DNA of 64,000 bases, taken from assembly GCF_000262545.1 (NCBI RefSeq), contig NZ_JH660660.1:830975-894974 (forward strand). Reading direction: 5' to 3'. The position numbers and the translations under genes were made by a program. The notes beneath the pieces are model-generated. The model had not been told where the DNA came from and ran no database searches. It saw only the letters and a program-made list of their open reading frames with translations. Positions 55,171 to 63,789 of this stretch are shown in pieces; the stretch's first letter is position 1; the number at the start of each line of letters is the position of its first letter. The DNA comes from Prevotella bivia DSM 20514 (GTDB taxonomy: Bacteria > Bacteroidota > Bacteroidia > Bacteroidales > Bacteroidaceae).

Positions 55171-56397
55171 ATGGTTCTCAATTATATTTGGATCGCATTT
55201 TTTCTCATAGCTTTTGTCTTTGGTGTCATCGCTCTATTGATGGGTGATGCTACCATTTTTCAGAAGATGGTAGATGCTACTTTCGACTCATCGAAGACTG
55301 GTTTTGAGCTTTCTCTTGGCTTAACAGGTGTGTTAGCCTTATGGCTTGGCATTATGAAGATAGGCGAACAGGCTGGTGTGGTGAATGTTTTGGCACGTAT
55401 ACTCAGTCCGTTTTTCTCCAAACTATTCCCCGATATTCCTAAAAATCACCCCGTTATGGGTTCGATCTTTATGAATATTGCTTCGAATATGTTAGGTTTG
55501 GATAATGCTGCAACACCTACTGGGCTCAAAGCGATGACCCAAATGCAGGAGCTAAATACTAAAAAAGACACGGCTACCAACCCGATGATCATGTTCTTGG
55601 TACTCAATACCTCTGGTCTAACCATTATTCCAACCTCTATTCTTGCTTTTCGCGCTACCTATGGGGCAGCTTCGCCTACCGATGTGTTCATTCCTATATT
55701 GTTGGCGACGACCATTGCTACCATTGCGGGGATCATTTTGACAGCAACTTGGCAACGTATCAATCTTCTACAACCCACACTTTTGCTAGGTTTGTTGGGC
55801 TTGATAGGCTTTGTTGGACTCGTTATTTGGGGCTTTGGACAGATGGATAAAGACACGATGGCACGTGTAACATCGATCTCTTCTAACCTGATTTTGATGT
55901 CTATCATCGTGCTTTTCATTCTTGCAGGACTGATAAAGCGGATTAATGTCTATGATGCTTTCATAGAAGGAGCTAAAGAAGGCTTCCATACAGCAGTGAG
56001 AATTATTCCCTATCTTATAGCAATTCTCGTGGCAGTGGGCGTGTTCCGTGCATCGGGTGCTATGGATATGCTCATCAATGGCATCAAACATGGGGTAGAA
56101 CTATGTGGACTAAATACCGATTTTGTGGGTGCTTTGCCTACAGCTTTAATGAAACCGCTATCAGGAAGTGGAGCTCGCGGTTTGATGGTAGAAGCTATGA
56201 AGAACTATGGTGCCGACTCGTTTGTGGGCAGACTCTCATGCATTTTCCAAGGATCTACCGATACTACGTTCTACATTCTTGCCGTTTACTTCGGTAGTGT
56301 GAGCATAAAATACACCCGACACGCTGTGGCTTGTGGCTTATTAGCCGACCTCGTTGGTGTCTTTGCAGCAATAGCGGTGTGCTACCTCTTCTTCTAA
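55171..56397 (+). CDS. SpmA-SpmB fusion-like membrane protein (nucleoside recognition/Gate domains)
   Basis: A 408-residue membrane protein with about ten hydrophobic helices and two Gate-type repeats, equivalent to SpmA and SpmB joined. The N-terminal half has FDSSKTGFELSLGLTGVLALWLG (about 39-61) and the C-terminal half FIEGAKEGFHTAVRIIPYLIAILVAVGVFRASGAMD (about 262-297), followed by MKPLSGSGARGLM. Despite the spore-maturation name, it occurs in non-sporulating Bacteroidota; it may be a transporter or channel. First of three genes with the flippase and S46 peptidase. Confidence 0.85.
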   Translation: MVLNYIWIAFFLIAFVFGVIALLMGDATIFQKMVDATFDSSKTGFELSLGLTGVLALWLGIMKIGEQAGVVNVLARILSPFFSKLFPDIPKNHPVMGSIFMNIASNMLGLDNAATPTGLKAMTQMQELNTKKDTATNPMIMFLVLNTSGLTIIPTSILAFRATYGAASPTDVFIPILLATTIATIAGIILTATWQRINLLQPTLLLGLLGLIGFVGLVIWGFGQMDKDTMARVTSISSNLILMSIIVLFILAGLIKRINVYDAFIEGAKEGFHTAVRIIPYLIAILVAVGVFRASGAMDMLINGIKHGVELCGLNTDFVGALPTALMKPLSGSGARGLMVEAMKNYGADSFVGRLSCIFQGSTDTTFYILAVYFGSVSIKYTRHAVACGLLADLVGVFAAIAVCYLFF

Positions 56398-56437
56398 GAC
56401 TAACCAATACAAAACGAATCAACACAAAAACAAGATA

Positions 56438-57883
56438 ATGGCAAACTTAAAATCATTGGCAAAAGATACAGCTATTTATGGTGTAAGTAGTATCGTCGGA
56501 AGATTTATCAATTATCTTCTAGTACCTCTGTATACCGTAAAAATTAGTGCGGAGAGTGGTGGATATGGTGTTATTACTAATGTATATGCCTACACAGCAG
56601 TGCTGCTGGTTATCCTTACATACGGTATGGAAACAACTTTCTTCCGCTATGCCAATAAGGCTGAGGAAGATCCTCGAAAGGTTTATTCCACCACTCTGTC
56701 TATGGTAGGGCTATCATCTTTGCTCTTTATAAGTTTGGTATTTATATTTATCAATCCCTTATCAAGCTTCATGGGCTATGCCAATCATCCTTCATACGTT
56801 TGGATAATGTTTGTTACGGTGTCTATAGACGCTTTCCAATGTATTCCTTTCGCCTACTTACGCTACCAAAAACGACCCTTAAAGTTTGCGGGATTAAAGC
56901 TACTTTTTATCGCACTTAACGTTGCTCTCAACCTTATTTACTATCTTTTCATGGATGGGCATGATGTGGCATACGCTTTTTATATCAACTTAGTATGTAC
57001 TGGAAGCATGACCCTTTTCTTTTGGAAGGAACTAAAAGATGGTTTCTTCTCTGGGGAAAAGTTGATGGATATGACACTAGTAAAGAAGATGTTGCATTAT
57101 GCTTGGCCTATCCTTGTGCTAGGTATTGCAGGTATGATGAACCAAAATGCTGGTCCAATCCTCTTTCCAAAACTCTACCAAGCAGCCGATGCGCATAAGC
57201 AATTGGGCATCTTTGGAGCTTCTGTAAAGATAGCAATGATCATGTCAATGATTATGCAAGCCTTCCGATATGCCTACGAACCCTTTGTGTTTGGTAAGGC
57301 AAAAGATAAAGATAGCAAAGAAACTTATGGACAAGCTATGAAGTATTACATCATCTTCACCCTCCTTGCCTTCTTGGTTGTAATGGGATATATGGATATA
57401 CTACAAAATATTATAGCCAAAGACTATAGAGAAGGACTTAAGGTTGTACCTGTAGTGATGTTTGGAAGTATACTTACAGGTGTGTTTTTCAACCTTAGTT
57501 TTTGGTATAAACTCATTGATAAAACCATTTGGGGAGCCTATCTTTCAGGTATAGGTTGCATCGTTATTATTGGTATAAATGTTATCTTTGTTCCCCGATA
57601 TGGATATATGGCTTGTGCATGGGCAGGCTTTATGGGAAACGCTGTTGCTGTAATCTTGTCGTATATAGCAGGACAGAAGTATTACCCCATTCGCTATCCG
57701 CTAAAGAGCATTTTTGTTTATGTTGTAATAACACTGTTTTTCTTTGCAGGAATAACATGGACAAATGCTCATCTTTCTACCCCTTTAGCCCTTGTTGCTA
57801 ATACGGTTATTATTCTGTTGTTTGTGGGGCATATTGCTTATCATGATATGCCAAAGGGCTTATTGCAGAAATTAAAACGATAA
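56438..57883 (+). CDS. MOP/flippase-family polysaccharide export protein
   Basis: A 481-residue inner-membrane protein with about 12-14 transmembrane helices of the polysaccharide (Wzx/MurJ-like) flippase superfamily. It starts MANLKSLAKDTAIYGVSSIVGRFINYLLVP, the typical first helix with GR followed by NYLLVP, and has LTYGMETTFFRYANK near residue 65. It is 40 bp after the SpmAB-like gene and 41 bp before the S46 peptidase. Whether it moves O-antigen, capsule or another lipid-linked glycan is unknown. Confidence 0.85.
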   Translation: MANLKSLAKDTAIYGVSSIVGRFINYLLVPLYTVKISAESGGYGVITNVYAYTAVLLVILTYGMETTFFRYANKAEEDPRKVYSTTLSMVGLSSLLFISLVFIFINPLSSFMGYANHPSYVWIMFVTVSIDAFQCIPFAYLRYQKRPLKFAGLKLLFIALNVALNLIYYLFMDGHDVAYAFYINLVCTGSMTLFFWKELKDGFFSGEKLMDMTLVKKMLHYAWPILVLGIAGMMNQNAGPILFPKLYQAADAHKQLGIFGASVKIAMIMSMIMQAFRYAYEPFVFGKAKDKDSKETYGQAMKYYIIFTLLAFLVVMGYMDILQNIIAKDYREGLKVVPVVMFGSILTGVFFNLSFWYKLIDKTIWGAYLSGIGCIVIIGINVIFVPRYGYMACAWAGFMGNAVAVILSYIAGQKYYPIRYPLKSIFVYVVITLFFFAGITWTNAHLSTPLALVANTVIILLFVGHIAYHDMPKGLLQKLKR

Positions 57884-57924
57884 TATAAACAAAACTTTAT
57901 CCAATAACTTTAATTAAGTTGTAT

Positions 57925-60042
57925 ATGAAAAAACTAACTTTACTCGTTGCAGGTTTGTTGTCATTGGGTAGTGTGCATGCTGATGAAGGTATGTGGACAC
58001 TCTACAATCTGCCACAACCTGTGTTTCAGGCTATGCAAAGCGAAGGCTTTACATTGCCTCAAGATATGCTTTATGGCGCTCCAAACGCTATTAGCAACAC
58101 TGTTGTTAACTTTTCTGGCTTCTGTTCAGGCGTTGTTGTTTCGCCAGATGGCTTAGTTTTCACCAACCACCACTGCGGTTTTGGTGCTATCAATGCACAC
58201 TCTACAGTAGAACACGACTATATGCTCAATGGTTTCTACGCAAAAGACTTTAGTGAAGAATTGCCTAATGAGAATATGTTCGTGCAGTTTATGAAGAAGC
58301 AAGAGGATATTACCGATCGTGTAAACACGCTTATCGCTGGTAAGAATGCTGATAAAACAGCCGAAATCCTCGACTCGCTTACCAATGCCATGACCGCCGA
58401 AGCTAAGAAGATAGATAAGAGTTTCCATGTCGAAATAGATCCTTTCTATGAGGGTAACAAGTATTACGCCACTACCTATCAGGTGTTCAACGATCTCCGT
58501 CTTGTGTTTACCGTACCAAAGAGTATGGGTAAATTTGGTGGTGAAACCGATAACTGGATGTGGCCTCGACAAACTTGCGACTTCTCTGTATTCCGTATTT
58601 ATGCCGATCCTAAGACCAATGGTCCTGCTGAATACTCAAAGGACAATGTGCCATACCACCCTGCACACTGGGCACCTGTTAGTATGCAAGGCTATCAAGA
58701 AAAGTCGTTTGCTATGACAGTGGGCTATCCTGGCTCTACCAATCGTTACCTTTCTTCATACGGTATCCAGCAACGTCGCATTGATAACACAGCACGTGTT
58801 CACTCTCGCGATATTAAGCTAGCTATCATGAAGAAATATATGGATGCTGATGAGGCTACACGTATTAATTATGAAGATAAGTATGTGGGAGCAGCCAACT
58901 ATTGGAAGAACTCAATGGGTATGAACAAATGTATCGATTCCATCGGGCTTATTCGCCAAAAGCTACAGTATGAGGAGAAAATCCAAAAGTGGTTGAAGGA
59001 AAAAACGACACAAGACGATCGTACTAATGTCGATTTTGAAAAGCTCGCACAGCTATATACAAAGGTGGCTGCACCAACAAAGGCTACTACTTATTGGATA
59101 GAATCGTTTTGGAATACTTCAGAGTTATTTACACGTGCTATCAATATCGCTCGTGGTAGAGGTATGAAGTTTGAGGGCAAAGACGGCGATAAAAAACAAT
59201 ATGGTGTATTTGAGGACAACTCAAAAACGTGGAACCTAGCTCTTGATAAGGAAATGACTGCTGCCATGTTAAAGGACTATGCCGAACAAGTGCCAGGCGA
59301 ATATCAGCCTGCTTTCTTAAAAACGATCAAGACAAAGTTTGGTGGCGATTATAAAAAATATACCGAGTGGTTATATAAGAAGTCTAAGTTGCTCACTCCG
59401 GGCGTTAAGTTCTATGTTCGCAGCAAGCAGCTATTTAAAGACCCGGGCTTTATAGTAGGTAAGCAATTGTTTGATATGTTCCGCCAAATCAATATTCAGA
59501 AAGCCGATACACAAGAAGAAATCGAACTTCAAGAGAAGAAGCTTTGCCAAGCAAAGGTAGAGATGGAGATGGATATGCCACACTATAGTGATGCTAACTT
59601 CACTATGCGTCTCTCTTACGGTCAGGTGGGAGGCTATCAGTTAGGCTCTTGGGATAGCAACTATTACACCACTGCCGAAAGCATCGTTGAGAAGATGAAG
59701 CGTGCCAACGAAGTAGAGGAATACAAGGTAGAACCTATTATGATGGATCTTATGAGTCAGAAAGACTATGGTAAATATGCCGATAAGACCACAGGTAAGA
59801 TGCAGCTTTGCTTCCTAACCAACAATGATATTACGGGTGGTAACTCTGGTTCTGCTATCTTTAATGGTAAGGGCGAGGTAATCGGTCTAGCTTTTGATGG
59901 CAACTGGGATAGCCTTTCTAGCGACATCAACTTCGACCGTAAGCTTGCTCGCTGCATAGGTGTTGATATTCGTTTCGTACTCTACTTGATGGATAAGTGG
60001 GGGCATGCTGACCGCCTGTTGAAGGAAATTAATGCGCAGTAA
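57925..60042 (+). CDS. S46 family dipeptidyl-peptidase, probable DPP7 type
   Basis: Periplasmic serine exopeptidase releasing dipeptides from peptides, important in asaccharolytic growth. From the ATG at 57925 it has 705 residues, a signal peptide (MKKLTLLVAGLLSLGSVHA), the chymotrypsin-fold catalytic histidine in FTNHHCGFGAINAH (about 79), an aspartate in GGETDNWMWPRQTCDFS (about 200) and the nucleophile Ser641 in GGNSGSAIF. The residue 18 after the serine (Gly659 in AFDGNWD) matches Gly673 of DPP7 and not Arg673 of DPP11, which suggests hydrophobic rather than acidic P1 preference. The in-frame TTG 6 bp upstream is less likely as start. Confidence 0.9.
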   Translation: MKKLTLLVAGLLSLGSVHADEGMWTLYNLPQPVFQAMQSEGFTLPQDMLYGAPNAISNTVVNFSGFCSGVVVSPDGLVFTNHHCGFGAINAHSTVEHDYMLNGFYAKDFSEELPNENMFVQFMKKQEDITDRVNTLIAGKNADKTAEILDSLTNAMTAEAKKIDKSFHVEIDPFYEGNKYYATTYQVFNDLRLVFTVPKSMGKFGGETDNWMWPRQTCDFSVFRIYADPKTNGPAEYSKDNVPYHPAHWAPVSMQGYQEKSFAMTVGYPGSTNRYLSSYGIQQRRIDNTARVHSRDIKLAIMKKYMDADEATRINYEDKYVGAANYWKNSMGMNKCIDSIGLIRQKLQYEEKIQKWLKEKTTQDDRTNVDFEKLAQLYTKVAAPTKATTYWIESFWNTSELFTRAINIARGRGMKFEGKDGDKKQYGVFEDNSKTWNLALDKEMTAAMLKDYAEQVPGEYQPAFLKTIKTKFGGDYKKYTEWLYKKSKLLTPGVKFYVRSKQLFKDPGFIVGKQLFDMFRQINIQKADTQEEIELQEKKLCQAKVEMEMDMPHYSDANFTMRLSYGQVGGYQLGSWDSNYYTTAESIVEKMKRANEVEEYKVEPIMMDLMSQKDYGKYADKTTGKMQLCFLTNNDITGGNSGSAIFNGKGEVIGLAFDGNWDSLSSDINFDRKLARCIGVDIRFVLYLMDKWGHADRLLKEINAQ

Positions 60043-60071
60043 AGTAGGCATTTAGCAATTTACTAATCATC

Positions 60072-60117
60072 AAGATCGAGACTAGGAAGTAGCTGTATCC
60101 TGTCTCGATCTTTTTTA
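60072..60117 (+). terminator. Terminator 1 after S46 peptidase
   Basis: AAGATCGAGAC (60072-60082) pairs with GTCTCGATCTT (60102-60112), followed by TTTTTTAT. Confidence 0.85.
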
Positions 60118-60144
60118 TAAGCCTTAATAGTATCCTATAAACAG

Positions 60145-60187
60145 AGCCGAACAGTAGCGAAAAATATAGCTACTGTTCGGCTTTTTT
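60145..60187 (+). terminator. Terminator 2 after S46 peptidase
   Basis: Perfect 14-bp stem AGCCGAACAGTAGC / GCTACTGTTCGGCT (60145-60158, 60169-60182) followed by TTTTT. Two strong terminators in a row. Confidence 0.85.
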
Positions 60188-60271
60188 GTGCAAAAATGTT
60201 CCATTTCATCGAATATTTTGTACCTTTGACAAAGGTAACGACTTTGATTAAAACGACAAAATATCATCTAT

Positions 60272-60482
60272 AAAATGACATAAGGTTATCTTTCTTCTAG
60301 TAAAAGCTTATCTATAGTTTAGTGAAAGCTTATCTATAGTTTAGTAAAAGATAATCTTTTTGTTTGAAAAATAAATTAAAAAGCGAGTAAAAATAAATTG
60401 TTTTTACTTTAAAAATAATTTATTTTTCAGCTTAAAAGGTAACTGTTTGATAATCAATAGGTAATGTTTTGATAAAATAAAG
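60272..60482 (+). repeat. 22-bp modular repeat array, copy 5
   Basis: Units after a degenerate lead-in: AAAAGCTTATCTATAG (60302), GAAAGCTTATCTATAG (60324, almost the same), AAAAGATAATCTTTTTG (60346, 21 bp), cores AAAAATAAATTAAAAAG (60367), AAAAATAAATTGTTTTT (60389) and AAAAATAATTTATTTTT (60411, 23 bp), then the right dyad AAAAGGTAACTGTTTG / CAATAGGTAATGTTTT. It lies between co-directional genes, after two terminators and a TACCTTTG box (60221-60228). Confidence 0.8.
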
Positions 60483-60533
60483 GTGAGCTTTTACTTTAAG
60501 AAAGGTTGTCCTTATAGACACAATAATAGCGCT

Positions 60534-61052
60534 ATGGCAAAGAAACAACGCTCCAAGAATCCTATTTATTACTGTTTAATCTCCGCTTTGGGATCTCCTT
60601 TTTTTGTCGCAGAACGGAATAATAAAATATGCGGTTGTGGCTGGCAAAATACCGATTATTTCGATGATTTTGCCAATTGTGTACTTGTGCAACGCAATGC
60701 TCGCCCTTTATTAGCAGAGGCTTGTAAGCAGTTAGACGAATATTTTGCAGGCAATCGTACACAATTCGATCTACCACTATTGCTTGAAGGCACCGATTTT
60801 CAGCGTAAGGCATGGGCTACTCTCTGTAACATTCCATACGGTGAAACCGTGTCTTATGGAGAGGAAGCCCGCCGAATGGGTATGCCTAAAGCGGTAAGGG
60901 CAGTAGGAGGGGCTAATCATGCTAACCCTATCGCAATCATAGTGCCTTGTCATCGGGTGATAGCTGCTAGTGGAAAACTATGCGGTTACGGTGGTGGTGT
61001 TGAGAGAAAAGTGAAGCTGTTAGCACTTGAGAAAGCTCATAAGCCTCAATAA
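60534..61052 (+). CDS. Methylated-DNA-[protein]-cysteine S-methyltransferase
   Basis: Suicide repair protein that takes methyl groups from O6-methylguanine in DNA. From the ATG at 60534 it has 172 residues: a small N-terminal domain, the helix-turn-helix with TDFQRKAWATLCNIPYGETVSYGE (split over 90-113), RAVGGANHANPIAIIVPCHRVIAASG with the acceptor Cys in PCHRV (about 143), and GYGGGVERKVKLLALE. An in-frame GTG at 60483 adds 17 residues partly within the repeat array and is rejected. The ogt/mgt subtype cannot be separated by eye. Confidence 0.92.
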   Translation: MAKKQRSKNPIYYCLISALGSPFFVAERNNKICGCGWQNTDYFDDFANCVLVQRNARPLLAEACKQLDEYFAGNRTQFDLPLLLEGTDFQRKAWATLCNIPYGETVSYGEEARRMGMPKAVRAVGGANHANPIAIIVPCHRVIAASGKLCGYGGGVERKVKLLALEKAHKPQ

Positions 61053-61115
61053 GGCTTTAACAAAAAAAGTCTTGAGGGGGCTTGAGGTAGGGGGGACAAG
61101 TTTTAGTGTGTTATC

Positions 61116-61183
61116 TTTAACAAGATTTACAAGATTGAAGTGCTTAGTTATGGGGTTTGGTCAATCTTGTTAATCTTGTTAAA
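61116..61183. repeat. Large inverted repeat between repair gene and lactonase
   Basis: A 23-bp arm (61116-61138, TTTAACAAGATTTACAAG then ATTGA) matches the reverse complement of 61161-61183 with one mismatch, separated by 22 bp. No good T-run follows on either strand. The two convergent genes end on either side of it. Confidence 0.75.
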
Positions 61184-61201
61184 TAAAGGGATAACTCTGT
61201 A

Positions 61202-61226
61202 AATCTTCTCAGATAGGGAGAAGATT
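61202..61226 (-). terminator. Hairpin after the lactonase gene
   Basis: AATCTTCTC (61202-61210) pairs with GAGAAGATT (61218-61226), 11 bp after the lactonase stop. The T-run is short, so it is a weak terminator candidate. Confidence 0.5.
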
Positions 61227-61236
61227 CTTATTGGAA

Positions 61237-62337
61237 TTACTCTGAAGCAGGAACAAACTTGATGCAAGCTGGTTTGCTAAGCTCAATATCCTGCTGTGTA
61301 TTTTCTAGTAAGCCTGTTGTGGCATCGCGGCGGAAAACTTGTATTTTATTCGAGTCGCGGCAAGCCACCAAGAGGAATTTACCATTTGGAGTGATGGCAA
61401 AGTTGCGTGGGTGAATACCCGTTTGCTGATAGCCTACGCGTGTCAATCTGCCATTTGCTGCCACACGAAATATTGTGATACCATCGTTTTTAAGGCGGTT
61501 GCTAGTGTAAAGGAATTGCCCATCAGGAGAAAGATGAATATCGGCTGCCCCTTTTGCATGCGCTTCATCTGAAACAATAGATTGTAGGAAGCCCAATTTT
61601 CCGTTAACATAATTGAAGGCAGTTACCTTCCCCGATAACTCATTAATAAGGTAGGCATGTGCGCCATTCTTCGAGAAAATAAGATGGCGAGGTCCCGAGT
61701 GTTCTTCTATTTTTGCAGCAATACCTTGTGGAACGATCTTTTTCTTTGTCTTGTCGAACGAATAAGCAAGAATTTTATCCCCACTGAAGTCAGTGGCAAA
61801 TATATAGCCATCGTAGGCAATCTTTGTGCAATGAATGTGGGGCAGATGCTGACGCCCAAGGTCGGTAACGTTTTTAGTGCCTTTAAAAAGCGCATAGTTA
61901 GGTCCTACCTCCCCATTTAATAAAAGCGGAAAGTACGACATAGTGCCACCGCTATAATTAGCCGTAAGTGCAAAGCCGTTGCCCAGCTCCACATAGCAAG
62001 GATCCTCACCGTGGGTAGGTTCCGAGTTTAATAGTATCATCTTACCTGTTTTTTTGTTGAAGCTAATAGCACTAAGTGTAGCATTAGTATTACCCACTTC
62101 GCTCACCGCATAGATAAATTTTCCATTCTGTGAAATCGTGAGGTACGAAGGATTAGTCAGCATAAGGTTGGCTTGCTTGGTAGCAATTCCTGTTTCTTGA
62201 TCGAATGAAAAGGAGTAGATACCTTGGCTACCACTGCCTGTATAAGTGCCTACCACCATACTTATGTTATTGCCAGCCCATGCCAAAGTGCTCATAGATG
62301 AAGCGAGTAGCATACATAAAATGTTTTTAAATCTCAT
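61237..62337 (-). CDS. Secreted lactonase family beta-propeller
   Basis: Lactonase-type (6-phosphogluconolactonase/YbhE family) seven-bladed propeller. The 366-residue protein has a signal peptide (MRFKNILCMLLASSMSTLAWA) and repeats with the pattern NPSYLTIS...GKFIYAVSE, GPRHLIFSKNGAHAYLINE, ADIHLSPDGQFLYTSNR and HPRNFAITPNGKFLLVACR, ending CIKFVP. The signal peptide means it is not a cytosolic pentose-pathway enzyme, so the substrate is unknown. It has a -7 box (minus-strand TAATTTTG, 62403-62410). Confidence 0.88.
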   Translation of the reverse strand: MRFKNILCMLLASSMSTLAWAGNNISMVVGTYTGSGSQGIYSFSFDQETGIATKQANLMLTNPSYLTISQNGKFIYAVSEVGNTNATLSAISFNKKTGKMILLNSEPTHGEDPCYVELGNGFALTANYSGGTMSYFPLLLNGEVGPNYALFKGTKNVTDLGRQHLPHIHCTKIAYDGYIFATDFSGDKILAYSFDKTKKKIVPQGIAAKIEEHSGPRHLIFSKNGAHAYLINELSGKVTAFNYVNGKLGFLQSIVSDEAHAKGAADIHLSPDGQFLYTSNRLKNDGITIFRVAANGRLTRVGYQQTGIHPRNFAITPNGKFLLVACRDSNKIQVFRRDATTGLLENTQQDIELSKPACIKFVPASE

Positions 62338-62748
62338 TGTTTTTTGTTTTTGGTAATGTTATTGTTAGAATAATTAAGTTTATGGCTTTTGAAAATTTGT
62401 TGCAAAATTAGTGAAACTAGATGTTTTTATTGAGGACATAAGCACAAAGCCACTCATTTTTAATTCTTTTTGGCATACGCAAGTTTTTAAGGTAAGTTCA
62501 AGTGAATAGTGGTTTGCTCTTTGCTGAATATTATAGTTAATAATTTATAAAAATACTATCTCTCAAAATGCTATCTCTCTTTTCACATCATTAATTAGTA
62601 CCTTTGCAGTCCGATTATTATGGGGATTTTCTTAGAATCCCATACGTTACGTGTTAATAACATAGTCTTTGGCCGGGCTATGTGGTTAGGAAAAGCATGT
62701 GCGTGAATTAATAAAAACGTTTTTTAGTAGTAAAATTTAATTTTTAAA
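62338..62748 (+). promoter_or_regulatory. Lactonase/rplM divergent region and rplM leader
   Basis: Contains the lactonase -7 box (62403-62410, minus) and a plus-strand TACCTTTG (62599-62606) for rplM. The rplM leader of about 135 nt folds into at least two hairpins: ATGGGGATT with AATCCCAT (about 62620-62643), and CATAG with CTATG around GGCCGGG (about 62662-62683). Ribosomal protein operons often carry such autoregulatory leaders; the -33 TTG is not evident. Confidence 0.55.
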
Positions 62749-63213
62749 ATGGACACTTTAAGTTACAAGACTATTTCCGTAAACAAGGAAACAGCTAAGA
62801 AAGAGTGGGTCGTAGTCGACGCTAGCGAACAAGTAGTTGGTCGCCTTTGCTCTAAAGTAGCTAAATTGCTTCGCGGTAAGTACAAACCAACTTTCACTCC
62901 TCATGTAGATTGTGGAGACAATGTTATTATCATTAACGCAGACAAAGTCGTTTTCACAGGTAAGAAAGAAACTGACAAGGTTTACACACGTTACACTGGT
63001 TATCCTGGTGGTCAGCGTTTTAATACTCCTGCACAGCTTCGCAAGCGCGATAACGGTATCGATAAGATGATCCGCCACGCAGTAAAGGGTATGCTACCAA
63101 AGGGTATTTTAGGTCGTCATTTGCTTAATAACCTTTATGTAATTAAGGGTACAGAGCTAAACGGTTTAGAGGCTCAAAAGCCAAAGGCAATTGATATTAA
63201 CCAGTATAAATAA
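62749..63213 (+). CDS. rplM: 50S ribosomal protein L13
   Basis: Large-subunit protein needed early in 50S assembly. The 154-residue sequence has the family segments KEWVVVDASEQVVGRLCSKVAKLLRGKYKP (split across residues 19-47), HVDCGDNVIIINADKV (about 53-68), GYPGGQRFNTPAQLRKR and MLPKGILGRHLLNNLYV (about 115-131). Strong codon bias. It forms an operon with rpsI, 9 bp downstream. Confidence 0.98.
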   Translation: MDTLSYKTISVNKETAKKEWVVVDASEQVVGRLCSKVAKLLRGKYKPTFTPHVDCGDNVIIINADKVVFTGKKETDKVYTRYTGYPGGQRFNTPAQLRKRDNGIDKMIRHAVKGMLPKGILGRHLLNNLYVIKGTELNGLEAQKPKAIDINQYK

Positions 63214-63222
63214 TAAAGAAAG

Positions 63223-63609
63223 ATGGAAGTAATAAACGCAATTGGTCGCCGTAAGAGCGCAGTAGCTCGTATTTACCTTTCTGAAGGTACCGGTAAGATC
63301 ACAATTAATAAGAAAGATTTAACTGAATTCTTCCCATCAGCTATTCTACAGTATGTAGTAAAGCAGCCATTGGTATTGCTAGGTGTTGAAGGTCAGTATG
63401 ATATTAAAGTTAATCTTTATGGTGGAGGTTTCACAGGTCAGAGCCAAGCACTTCGCTTAGCGATTGCTCGCGCATTGGTAAAGATTAATGCGGAAGATAA
63501 GAAAGCATTGAAGGCTCAGGGCTTCCTAACTCGCGATAGCCGTGAGGTAGAACGTAAGAAGCCAGGTCAGCCAAAGGCTCGTGCTCACTTCCAGTTCAGC
63601 AAGCGTTAA
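63223..63609 (+). CDS. rpsI: 30S ribosomal protein S9
   Basis: Small-subunit protein whose C-terminal tail reaches the P-site tRNA. The 128-residue sequence has GRRKSAVARIYLSEGTGKI (about 8-26), NLYGGGFTGQSQALRLAIARAL (about 65-86) and the basic tail RDSREVERKKPGQPKARAHFQFSKR. Translated with rplM. Confidence 0.98.
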   Translation: MEVINAIGRRKSAVARIYLSEGTGKITINKKDLTEFFPSAILQYVVKQPLVLLGVEGQYDIKVNLYGGGFTGQSQALRLAIARALVKINAEDKKALKAQGFLTRDSREVERKKPGQPKARAHFQFSKR

Positions 63610-63789
63610 TATTTTATGGGCTGCTTAATTTACGAGTAGCTTGTTAAAGGAAAACGCTTGAGTTTAGCATCTAAACTGACGAGATTTCTTATCGGGGAAC
63701 TACCCGCCAGTTGATTCTAACCAAGCTTGGCAAAGCTTATTTGCCACGAAAGAATTAAAAAGAAAGTAAACAAAGAAATTCAAAAGAAA
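63610..63789 (+). promoter_or_regulatory. Leader before rpsB
   Basis: A 180-bp gap in a ribosomal-protein operon context. It includes several short self-complementary segments, such as GAGTTTAG with CTAAACT (about 63660-63677) and GGCAAA with TTTGCC (about 63728-63745). It may be a structured rpsB leader; I found no clear TAnnTTTG box or terminator in it. Confidence 0.4.

Noticed and set aside
60483..60533. GTG at 60483 as the start of the DNA repair protein
   Set aside because: It would add 17 residues overlapping the repeat-array end; the ATG at 60534 begins where the conserved part starts.
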